Positions 7,101-11,666 of a stretch of DNA of 11,877 bases are shown piece by piece. Source of the DNA: JANWXR01 sp964608265 (GTDB lineage Bacteria > Chloroflexota > Anaerolineae > Anaerolineales > UBA6663); assembly GCA_964608265.1 (NCBI GenBank), contig CAZSNP010000095.1:1-11877 (forward strand). The letters are read 5' to 3'. The notes beneath the pieces were generated by a model. That model worked only from the letters and a program-made list of their open reading frames with translations, was not told the DNA's origin and did no database searches. The position numbers and the translations under genes are program-made. How positions within the stretch are numbered: the first letter of the stretch is position 1; the number at the start of each line of letters is the position of its first letter.

Positions 7101-7123
7101 AGGCCGCGCCGGACGAGCGGCCT
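7101..7123 (-). promoter_or_regulatory. Intercistronic hairpin at the regulator stop codon
   Basis: AGGCCGC (7101-7107) and GCGGCCT (7117-7123) form a perfect 7-bp stem with a 9-nt loop. One arm includes part of the TAG stop of the response regulator (7122-7124). No T-run follows on the minus strand, so it is not an intrinsic terminator. It could stabilise the upstream mRNA or reduce read-through translation into the kinase gene. Confidence 0.45.
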
Positions 7124-7805
7124 AATCCTCGCGCAGCACGTAGCCGACGCCGCGCACTGTGTGCAACAGCCGCGACTCGTTGCTCGACTCGGTTTTCTGC
7201 CGCAGGTAGCGCACGTAGACTTCGATGATGTTGCTCTCGCCGCCGAAGTCGTAGCCCCACACCCGGTCGTAGATCAACTCGCGGGTGAGCACCTGGCGCG
7301 GATGGCGCATAAAGAGTTCGAGCAACTCGTACTCCTTGGCCGTCAACTCGATGGCCCGGTCGTTGCGAAAAGCCTGGCGGGTGCCGGTGTCGAGGGTGAG
7401 GTCGGCGAACCGCATCACCTCCGGCTGGGCCGGGGCCGCCCGGCGCAGCAACGCCCGCATCCGGGCCAGCAACTCGTCGAACGAGAAGGGCTTGATGAGG
7501 TAGTCGTCCGCGCCGGCATCCAGCCCCTGCACGCGGTCGCTGACCGAGTCCCTGGCCGTCAACATCAAAATCGGCACCGGGCCGGCGGCGCGCAGGCGGC
7601 GACAGACCTCCAACCCATCCATCCCCGGCAACATCCAGTCGAGGATCACCAGGTCGGGCGGGTTGTCGCGCGCCAACGTCAGCCCGCTGGCGCCGTCGCC
7701 GGCAGATTCGACGCGATAGCCTTCGAAGGTCAAGCCGCGTTGCAGAAACTGGCGAATACGTTCCTCATCTTCAACTACCAGGACACGGGTGGGCGTCGTC
7801 GTCAT
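7122..7805 (-). CDS. OmpR/PhoB-family response regulator
   Basis: From ATG 7805 the product has 227 residues. The N-terminal receiver domain (about 5-120) shows the acidic pair in VVEDEE, phospho-acceptor D56 in DLVILDWMLPGMDG, the conserved Thr in LMLTARD and Lys in DYLIKPFSFDEL. The C-terminal winged helix (about 130-227) has the typical LTAKEYELLELFMRHPRQVLTRE, IIEVYVRYLRQK and HTVRGVGYVLRED pattern. It resembles MprA/MtrA/CutR-like regulators but I give no gene name. A TTG two codons earlier (7811) is in frame but unlikely. ATG 7805 has no Shine-Dalgarno, while TATCAT ends 7 nt upstream, suggesting leaderless expression. The gene begins 19 nt beyond the T-run of the ribosomal terminator and is followed by the histidine kinase, so the pair forms a two-component system. 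Signal and regulon are unknown. Confidence 0.95.
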   Translation of the reverse strand: MTTTPTRVLVVEDEERIRQFLQRGLTFEGYRVESAGDGASGLTLARDNPPDLVILDWMLPGMDGLEVCRRLRAAGPVPILMLTARDSVSDRVQGLDAGADDYLIKPFSFDELLARMRALLRRAAPAQPEVMRFADLTLDTGTRQAFRNDRAIELTAKEYELLELFMRHPRQVLTRELIYDRVWGYDFGGESNIIEVYVRYLRQKTESSNESRLLHTVRGVGYVLRED

Positions 7806-7812
7806 GGGCAAG

Positions 7813-7818
7813 ATGATA
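7813..7818 (-). promoter_or_regulatory. Putative -10 element of the response regulator gene
   Basis: TATCAT on the minus strand lies 7 nt before ATG 7805, with no ribosome site between. The spacer toward any -35 box runs through the T-run of the ribosomal operon terminator, so promoter and terminator are packed together. No good -35 hexamer is visible. Confidence 0.4.
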
Positions 7819-7824
7819 CACCAA

Positions 7825-7862
7825 ACAAAAAAGACCTGACAGGCTGAGCGCCGTCAGGTCTT
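7825..7862 (-). terminator. Intrinsic terminator of the ribosomal protein operon
   Basis: The minus strand reads AAGACCTGAC, a 12-nt middle part, then GTCAGGTCTT followed by a run of T. The stem is a perfect 10 bp (7831-7840 with 7853-7862), extended by a further 3 bp past a single-base bulge, with a 5-nt loop. It starts 17 nt after the rplL stop codon. This is a textbook Rho-independent terminator separating the operon from the two-component genes. Confidence 0.93.
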
Positions 7863-7879
7863 GTAGAGCAGACGAAGGG

Positions 7880-8269
7880 TCAGACCAGATCGACGGTCGC
7901 GCCGACTTCGGTCAGCTTCTTCTTGGCTTCCTCGGCCGCATCCTTGCCCACACCTTCGAGCACCTTGCTGTTGGCCGCCTCGGCCATGTCCTTGGCTTCC
8001 TTCAACCCGAGGTTGGTCAGTTGGCGGATGACCTTGATGACGTCGATCTTCTTATCGCCGACGCTCTTGAGCACCACGGTGAATTCGGTCTTCTCCTCGG
8101 CCGGGGCCGCCGCGGCTGCACCGCCGGCCGCCATCGCCGGCATCGCCGCCATCGCCATCGGCGCGGCCGCCGAGACGCCCCACTTCTCCTCCAGCAGTTT
8201 GGTGAGCTGCGCGGCCTCCAGTACGGTCAGCCCGCTGAGTTGCTCGACCAGAGCATTTAAATCAGCCAT
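7880..8269 (-). CDS. rplL: 50S ribosomal protein L7/L12
   Basis: A 129-residue acidic protein forming the stalk of the large subunit, where it recruits and stimulates translation GTPases. The N-terminal dimerisation part is MADLNALVEQLSGLTVLEAAQLTKLLEEKWGV. A flexible Ala/Gly/Met/Pro hinge (about 33-58) follows. The conserved C-terminal domain is EKTEFTVVLKSVGDKKIDVIKVIRQLTNLGLKEAKDMAE... ending VGATVDLV. The hinge is rather long and Ala-rich, but total length is normal. ATG 8269 has AAGGAG a few bases upstream. It is the last gene of the operon, about 105 nt after rplJ, across a spacer with a hairpin repeat, and is followed by a strong terminator. Its product is needed in several copies per ribosome. 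Confidence 0.98.
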   Translation of the reverse strand: MADLNALVEQLSGLTVLEAAQLTKLLEEKWGVSAAAPMAMAAMPAMAAGGAAAAAPAEEKTEFTVVLKSVGDKKIDVIKVIRQLTNLGLKEAKDMAEAANSKVLEGVGKDAAEEAKKKLTEVGATVDLV

Positions 8270-8310
8270 TTCAGAGTCTCCTTCTCAATGTTGGTTCAGT
8301 TGTTTATCGG

Positions 8311-8373
8311 GATTGGTGATTTCTGAATGCTGATTGTTTTAAAATCACCAATCAGCAAATCCGCAATCAGCAA
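8311..8373. repeat. Hairpin-forming repeat in the rplJ-rplL spacer
   Basis: GATTGGTGATTT (8311-8322) and AAATCACCAATC (8342-8353) are a perfect 12-bp inverted repeat. The word CAATCAGCAA then occurs twice in direct order (from about 8349 and 8365) and its inverse TGCTGATTG lies in the loop. On the minus strand the hairpin begins about 20 nt after the rplJ stop. There is no downstream T-run, so it is not a simple terminator. It is AT-rich compared with its surroundings. Confidence 0.65.
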
Positions 8374-8374
8374 T

Positions 8375-8926
8375 CTAAGCCGCAGCGGGCGCTTCCGCCG
8401 CGTTGCCGCCATCCTTTTCGGAATGCGCTTTGACGACGTTGACGACCTGTCGCACGCCGCTGGCCACCACGCCCGCCAGCCGCGAGGCCGGGGTCGAGAT
8501 GAGGCCCAGCAGTTGGCCGCGCAGCACCGGCAGCGCGGGCAGTTCAGCCAGCGCCTCCACTTCTTTGGCGCTGAGCAGGTTCCTGCCCAGCAGGCCGCCT
8601 TTCACCTTCACAAACTCCGAATCCTTCGCCAGGGCGGTTAAGGCTTTGGCCACCGCCGGCGGGTCGGAGAAGGCAAAGGCGACGGCCGTGGTCTGCGTGA
8701 ACAGGTCCTTCGGCACGGCGTAGCCGCCCTCCTTCAGCGCGCGGAGGGCGAGTGTGTTCTTCAACACATGCACCTCGCCCTGCGCCTCGCGCACTTTGCG
8801 CCGCATCGGGTCCATGCCCTTCATGTTCAGACCGCGATACTCGAACAGGATCATGCCCTGACTCTTCTGGATCAGGTCGGCGTACTCCTGCAACAGTTCG
8901 ACTTTGCGTTCCTTTGAGATTGCCAA
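8375..8926 (-). CDS. rplJ: 50S ribosomal protein L10
   Basis: A 183-residue protein forming the base of the stalk; it binds 23S rRNA and carries L7/L12 dimers on its C-terminal helix. The family pattern is clear: MAISKERKVELLQEYADLIQKSQG, FEYRGLNMKGMDPMRRKVREA, VLKNTLALRAL, LPVLRGQLLGLISTPASRLAGVV. The C-terminal tail is charged and Ala-rich (HSEKDGGNAAEAPAAA). The start codon is TTG (8924-8926). It is fixed by the conserved N-terminus and by AAAGGAGGTG at 8935-8944, a full match to the 16S anti-Shine-Dalgarno region, 8 nt before it; no ATG or GTG is in frame nearby. A leader of the L10 autoregulation type with a strong hairpin precedes it, so expression is likely controlled by the L10-L7/L12 complex binding its own mRNA. 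Confidence 0.98.
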   Translation of the reverse strand: MAISKERKVELLQEYADLIQKSQGMILFEYRGLNMKGMDPMRRKVREAQGEVHVLKNTLALRALKEGGYAVPKDLFTQTTAVAFAFSDPPAVAKALTALAKDSEFVKVKGGLLGRNLLSAKEVEALAELPALPVLRGQLLGLISTPASRLAGVVASGVRQVVNVVKAHSEKDGGNAAEAPAAA

Positions 8927-8957
8927 GTTCAGTCCACCTCCTTTCGAGGCTGAGTCT

Positions 8958-9001
8958 CACAAACAAGAAGGTCTTTGCTTCACCACCAAGCAAAGACCTT
9001 C
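8958..9001 (-). terminator. Attenuator-like hairpin in the rplJ leader
   Basis: GAAGGTCTTTGCTT and AAGCAAAGACCTTC pair perfectly over 14 bp (8967-8980 with 8988-9001) around a 7-nt loop. On the minus strand the hairpin is followed by TTGTTTGTG, a T-rich but not continuous tail. It lies between the L10-binding-type motif and the rplJ ribosome site, where attenuators of this operon are known to occur. It may be a regulated terminator rather than a fixed one, since rplJ and rplL must be transcribed through it. Confidence 0.7.
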
Positions 9002-9078
9002 AGAATCACGCTCGCGCGCTGGCCACGGCCTCGGGCCGCAGCCGTTTCTGATTGTCTTCACCTCGGCAGGGCTTACGT
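9002..9078 (-). ncRNA. Ribosomal protein L10 leader, 3' part (5' part lost in gap)
   Basis: The minus strand reads CCTGCCGAGGT (9060-9070), which I recognise as the conserved core strand of the L10 leader, the kink-turn region bound by the L10-L7/L12 complex in many bacteria. It is followed by a GC-rich stem-loop (CGGCC/GGCCG around 9026-9038) and then by the attenuator-like hairpin. The opposite strand of the binding helix should lie further upstream, inside the run of N. The position directly before rplJ fits. A covariance-model search would confirm it; with half the structure missing the score may be low. Confidence 0.6.
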
Positions 9079-9178
9079 NNNNNNNNNNNNNNNNNNNNNN
9101 NNNNNNNNNNNNNNNNNNNNNNNNNNNNNNNNNNNNNNNNNNNNNNNNNNNNNNNNNNNNNNNNNNNNNNNNNNNNNN
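9079..9178. other. Assembly gap of 100 N
   Basis: Exactly 100 undetermined bases interrupt the 3' end of rplA and the rplJ leader. A round 100 is a common placeholder for a gap of unknown size, so distances and frames across it should not be trusted. Confidence 0.99.
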
Positions 9179-9728
9179 CGCTGAAGCCGACCTTGCCGAT
9201 GGGCACGTGCAGGTTGCCGGTCTTGTCCACGCGGAACTCGACGCGGCCTGCCTTTGATTCGCGGATGACGCGCGGCAGGTCACCGGCGGGCACGACGGTG
9301 CCGGTCTTGGGGTTGGGCATCAACCCGCGCGGGCCAAGGACGCGGCCCAACCGGCCGACCTTGCCCATCACGTCCGGGGTGGCGACAGCGACTTCGAATT
9401 CCGCCCAGCCCTCTTGAATCTTCTTCGTCAACTCGTCGTCGGCCACGTAGTCGGCGCCGGCCTCTTTGGCGATGCGGGCCCCCTCGCCTTCCGCGAACAC
9501 CAGCACGCGGATGGTTTTGCCCAGGCCGTGCGGCAGCACGACGACGTCACGGACGTTTTGGTCGGCGTACTTCGGGTCAACGCCAAGGCGGATGTGAGCC
9601 TCGAGCGTGCCGTTGAACTTGCTGTACGACGTGGCCTTGGCGAGCGTGACGGCCTCCTTCGGGCCGTACAGTTTATTCTGTTCGACCCTGGCCACTTGCT
9701 CGCGATACTTCTTTCCGTGTTTGCGCAT
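9179..9728 (-). CDS. rplA: 50S ribosomal protein L1, C-terminus missing in gap
   Basis: 183 residues are visible, from MRKHGKKYREQ to GKVGFS. L1 forms the mobile stalk at the E site that helps release deacylated tRNA, and it can repress its own operon by binding mRNA. Family signatures are IRLGVDPKYADQNVRD, the central domain stretch DVMGKVGRLGRVLGPRGLMPNPKTGTV and FRVDKTGNLHVPIGKV. L1 is usually about 225-240 residues, so some 40-55 residues lie in the gap. A frame continuing through the N to 9006 gives a tail (GEDNQKRLRPEAV...) unlike any L1; it is the rplJ leader read as protein. The chosen ATG 9728 has AAGGAGA upstream, and the frame upstream of it is not L1-like. A stem-loop resembling an L1 target precedes it. 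Confidence 0.97.
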
Positions 9729-9741
9729 GCTGTGTCTCCTT

Positions 9742-9790
9742 GTGGTTCGAGCGGGTGTGTAAGCTGGCGAAGCCAGCGACACCCTCCCAC
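9742..9790 (-). promoter_or_regulatory. L1-target-like stem-loop before rplA
   Basis: In the RNA sense: GUGG, then GA, an inner helix GGGUGU with ACACCC, then GCUCGAA, then CCAC. The outer helix is 9742-9745 with 9787-9790 and the inner helix is 9753-9758 with 9779-9784. An extra hairpin GCTGGC/GCCAGC caps it. The asymmetric internal loop (2 nt against 7 nt) between two helices is the shape of the known L1 binding site in mRNA and rRNA. The ribosome site AAGGAGA follows immediately, so bound L1 could block translation. Confidence 0.6.
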
Positions 9791-9798
9791 GAAATGTA

Positions 9799-9829
9799 TG
9801 ACTGACGACTGATCATCAGTTCTCAGTCA
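9799..9829. repeat. Palindrome of GACTGA words in the rplK-rplA spacer
   Basis: TGACTGA (9799-9805) pairs with TCAGTCA (9823-9829), and ACTGA (9808-9812) with TCAGT (9816-9820) around a 3-nt loop, with a 2-by-2 mismatch between. Further TCAATCATCAG-type words lie to the right. It is AT-richer than the flanking genes and has no T-run on the minus strand. It resembles the element in the rplJ-rplL spacer in style but not in sequence. Confidence 0.6.
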
Positions 9830-9843
9830 TCAATCATCAGCCT

Positions 9844-10269
9844 CTAGCCTTCGACGACGATGCCCATATTGCGGGCGGTGCCCTCGACCTGCTTCATCGC
9901 GCCGTCGATGTCAATGGCGTTCAGGTCTTTCATCTTCAGTTCGGCGATTTCTTTGACCTGAGCGCGCGTGACCTTGCCGACTTTGTTGCGGTTCGGCTGG
10001 CCCGAGCCTTTCTCGACCTTGGCGGCGCGCCGCAGCAGAAAGGCCGTCGGCGGGGTCTTGAGGATGAAGGTGAAGGAGCCGTCGGTGAAGACGGTGATCT
10101 CGGCCGGGATCTGCTCACCCGCGCGCTGGGCGGTGCGGGCGTTGTACTCCTTGCAGAAGGCCATGATGTTGATGCCGTAGCCGGCCAGCGCCGGGCCGAC
10201 GGGCGGGGCGGGGTTGGCCTTGCCCGCCTCCAGCGTCAACTTGACGACACCTTTGAGTTTCTTTGCCAT
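9844..10269 (-). CDS. rplK: 50S ribosomal protein L11
   Basis: A 141-residue protein that, with 23S rRNA helices 43-44, forms the GTPase-associated centre and is the sensing site for RelA and thiopeptides. Family features are VVKLTLEAGKANPAPPVGPALAGYGINIMAFCKEYNARTA, the N-terminal domain FILKTPPTAFLL, and the rRNA-binding C-terminal domain KVTRAQVKEIAELKMKDLNA...GAMKQVEGTARNMGI. Where most bacteria have ALGQHG, this protein has ALAGYG, a mild variation. The length is normal. ATG 10269 has AAGGAGAAAG upstream. It lies about 71 nt after the stand-alone KOW gene, across a leader that looks like an L1 target. Confidence 0.98.
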   Translation of the reverse strand: MAKKLKGVVKLTLEAGKANPAPPVGPALAGYGINIMAFCKEYNARTAQRAGEQIPAEITVFTDGSFTFILKTPPTAFLLRRAAKVEKGSGQPNRNKVGKVTRAQVKEIAELKMKDLNAIDIDGAMKQVEGTARNMGIVVEG

Positions 10270-10283
10270 GCGTCTTTCTCCTT

Positions 10284-10319
10284 GTGGTAATCGCGGGTGT
10301 CATCCCAACACCCTCCCAC
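10284..10319 (-). promoter_or_regulatory. L1-target-like stem-loop before rplK
   Basis: In the RNA sense: GUGG, GA, GGGUGU, a 7-nt loop, ACACCC, GCGAUUA, CCAC, followed directly by AAGGAG. The outer helix is 10284-10287 with 10316-10319 and the inner helix is 10295-10300 with 10308-10313. The 2-nt and 7-nt sides of the internal loop match the geometry before rplA exactly. L1 is known to repress the L11-L1 operon in other bacteria by binding such a site near the L11 start. Confidence 0.65.
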
Positions 10320-10323
10320 GCTA

Positions 10324-10338
10324 TGCGCGTTGCGCGCA
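10324..10338. repeat. Small hairpin after the KOW gene
   Basis: TGCGCG and CGCGCA pair over 6 bp with a 3-nt loop, two bases below the TAA stop of the stand-alone KOW gene. No T-run follows. It may only space the KOW gene from the rplK leader. Confidence 0.4.
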
Positions 10339-10340
10339 AA

Positions 10341-10529
10341 TTACACTTTCGTTACTCGAGACCGATCCAGGGCCAGCGGTGTCGGTCTGCCGAAGAACGA
10401 GATGGTGATGCGCACTTCATCGTGCTCGTTATCCACCTCGTATACCACGCCGATAAGATCCTTGAAGGGCCCTTCCGTGACTCGCACCCGATCCCCCGGC
10501 TCGTACTCGAGGTCGCGCACGGCTTCCAT
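10341..10529 (-). CDS. Stand-alone KOW-domain protein, NusG C-terminal paralogue
   Basis: A 62-residue protein, MEAVRDLEYEPGDRVRVTEG ... SRVTKV, that is essentially one KOW domain. Aligned by eye to the last 55 residues of the NusG encoded just upstream, 28 positions are identical, including Y.PG..VR, GPF.D.IG.V, VR, SFFGR.TP and V.KV. It has no NGN domain, so it cannot bind RNA polymerase the way NusG does by itself. ATG 10529 follows the nusG TAG stop after a single base, and AGAAGGTG inside the last nusG codons serves as ribosome site, so translation is almost certainly coupled. The frame is +1 relative to nusG. KOW domains bind partners such as ribosomal protein S10 or Rho, or RNA. This one might compete with or assist NusG, or contact the ribosome; that is inference. 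Confidence 0.85.
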   Translation of the reverse strand: MEAVRDLEYEPGDRVRVTEGPFKDLIGVVYEVDNEHDEVRITISFFGRPTPLALDRSRVTKV

Positions 10530-10530
10530 G

Positions 10531-11268
10531 CTACACCTTCTCGACCTGCAAAAAGTCAAGTTCCACCGGCGTTTCGCGCCCAAAGAACGAGACCATCACC
10601 CGCACCTTGGTGCGGTCCATATCAATCTCCGACACCGTGCCGATGAAGTCGTTGAACGGCCCGTCCACAATGCGGACCTTCTGGCCCGGCTTATAGGTGA
10701 CCTTGACTTTGGGGGCCTCGGCCTCCATGCGCCGCAGGATCTGCCCGACTTCCTCGGGCCGCAGCGGGGTCGGCGTGTTGCCCATGCCGACAAAGCCGGT
10801 GACGCCGGGCGTGTTTCGCACGACGTACCATGAGTCCTCGCTCAGCGCCATTTGCACCAGGATGTAGCCGGGGAAGACGCGGCGCTCGATGGTGCGCCGT
10901 TTGCCATCCTTGACCTCGATTTCTTCCTCGGTCGGCACGATGACGTCGAAGATCTTATCCTTCATGCCCATCGTCGCGATGCGCTGTTCAAGGTTGTGGC
11001 GGACTTTGTTCTCCTGCCCCGAGTAGCAGTGCACGACGTACCACTGGCGGCTGGTATCTTCGACCGCGCCCGGCTCGCTGGGGGCCGGGGCCTCGACCGC
11101 GCCCACCGGCTCACTTTCCGCTTCGACCGCCGAATTCAACTCGGCCTCCAGCGCGCTCTCGGCGTTCGTATCGGCTTCAGACTCGAGGCCGATTGGCTCG
11201 GCCGCTTCTGCCATCGGCTTTTCAGCCGGCGCCGAGTCGCGCTCTTCGATGTCGTTCTGATCACTCAT
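10531..11268 (-). CDS. nusG: Transcription termination/antitermination protein NusG
   Basis: A 245-residue protein; the family is usually about 180. Residues 1-72 are an added acidic, Glu/Ala/Ser-rich and probably disordered extension. The NGN domain that binds the RNA polymerase clamp starts at RQWYVVHCYSGQE (74-86) and includes EEEIEVKDGKRRTIERRVFPGYILVQM and VRNTPGVTGFVG. The C-terminal KOW domain (191-245) is TYKPGQKVRIVDGPFNDFIG ... VEKV, which in other bacteria links polymerase to Rho or to S10 on the leading ribosome. ATG 11268 lies 3 nt after the secE stop, with GGGGTGA as ribosome site inside the secE end. Acidic NusG extensions occur in several Gram-positive and Chloroflexota lineages, so this one is unusual but not unique. 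Confidence 0.97.
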   Translation of the reverse strand: MSDQNDIEERDSAPAEKPMAEAAEPIGLESEADTNAESALEAELNSAVEAESEPVGAVEAPAPSEPGAVEDTSRQWYVVHCYSGQENKVRHNLEQRIATMGMKDKIFDVIVPTEEEIEVKDGKRRTIERRVFPGYILVQMALSEDSWYVVRNTPGVTGFVGMGNTPTPLRPEEVGQILRRMEAEAPKVKVTYKPGQKVRIVDGPFNDFIGTVSEIDMDRTKVRVMVSFFGRETPVELDFLQVEKV

Positions 11269-11271
11269 GCG

Positions 11272-11493
11272 TCACCCCGTGCCCGCCACCAGCAGCTTGA
11301 ACAGTTCGGCAAACAGAAAATCGGCTGAGCCGAGGAAGATGGCGCCGACGAGGATAACGCCGAGCACGATGGCGGTGAGGTTGCGCGCCTCAGGCCAGGT
11401 AGGCCAGACGACTTTGCGTAGCTCACCCACCGTCTCGCGATAGAACTTGACGAGCGCGTTCGGTTCTTTGACGACCGGTTGTGCTTTCGACAT
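11272..11493 (-). CDS. secE: Preprotein translocase subunit SecE
   Basis: A 73-residue single-span SecE, the clamp around SecY in the protein-conducting channel. The conserved amphipathic part is ALVKFYRETVGELRKVVWPTWPEARNLTAIVLGVI, with the diagnostic L.KV.WPT.PE motif. One transmembrane helix follows (about 38-66) and a short tail LLVAGTG. ATG 11493 is chosen because GGAAGGAAG lies just upstream and the family start fits. A longer frame from GTG 11520 would read through the hairpin after tRNA-Trp and is unlikely. It is translated almost directly into nusG, an order kept in most bacteria. Confidence 0.96.
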   Translation of the reverse strand: MSKAQPVVKEPNALVKFYRETVGELRKVVWPTWPEARNLTAIVLGVILVGAIFLGSADFLFAELFKLLVAGTG

Positions 11494-11511
11494 ACACTTC
11501 CTTCCAGACAG

Positions 11512-11544
11512 CCAAGACACCGCAGACCTGCAGCGGTGTCTTGG
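11512..11544 (-). promoter_or_regulatory. Perfect 12-bp hairpin between tRNA-Trp and secE
   Basis: CCAAGACACCGC (11512-11523) pairs with GCGGTGTCTTGG (11533-11544) around a 9-nt loop. It starts 11 nt after the 3' end of the tRNA in the transcript direction and ends about 18 nt before secE. No T-run follows on the minus strand. It probably marks or protects the new 5' end of the secE mRNA after the tRNA is cut out. Confidence 0.55.
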
Positions 11545-11554
11545 TCAACTCAGG

Positions 11555-11627
11555 CAGGCCAGGAGGGACTCGAACCCCCAACACCCGCTTTTGGAGAGCG
11601 GTACTCTGCCAATTGAGCTACTGGCCT
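11555..11627 (-). tRNA. trnW: tRNA-Trp (anticodon CCA)
   Basis: 73 nt fold into a complete cloverleaf: acceptor stem AGGCCAG with CTGGCCT, D arm GCTC/GAGT, anticodon stem CCGCT with AGCGG, anticodon loop CTCCAAA giving anticodon CCA, and T arm GGGGG-TTCGAGT-CCCTC. The discriminator base is G, as expected for tryptophan. The terminal CCA is not encoded; CCT follows, so it must be added after transcription. A tRNA-Trp between rpmG/tuf and secE is common in bacteria and fits the operon. Confidence 0.97.
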
Positions 11628-11633
11628 GTGCAC

Positions 11634-11653
11634 GGGCGGATCGCGATCCGCCC
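11634..11653. repeat. Perfect 20-bp palindrome between rpmG and tRNA-Trp
   Basis: GGGCGGATCG (11634-11643) is followed directly by its exact inverse complement CGATCCGCCC (11644-11653). It lies between the rpmG stop and the 5' end of the tRNA, 6 bp from the latter. The pattern TAGGGGCGGATCGCG on the minus strand resembles dispersed GC-rich REP-like palindromes. In RNA it would form a hairpin with a tight loop just ahead of the tRNA. Confidence 0.7.
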
Positions 11654-11666
11654 CTACTTTGCCTCG

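Noticed and set aside
9006..9178. rplA continuing through the N gap to a stop at 9006
   Set aside because: The residues after the gap do not resemble an L1 C-terminus and overlap the L10 leader motif. The gap length is not reliable.
10341..10583. Programmed frameshift joining nusG to the KOW gene
   Set aside because: The KOW gene has its own ATG and a well-placed ribosome site, and there is no slippery sequence at the TAG. Stop-start coupling explains it more simply.
11512..11544. Intrinsic terminator after tRNA-Trp
   Set aside because: The stem is perfect, but no T-run follows on the minus strand, and secE and nusG need transcription from upstream.
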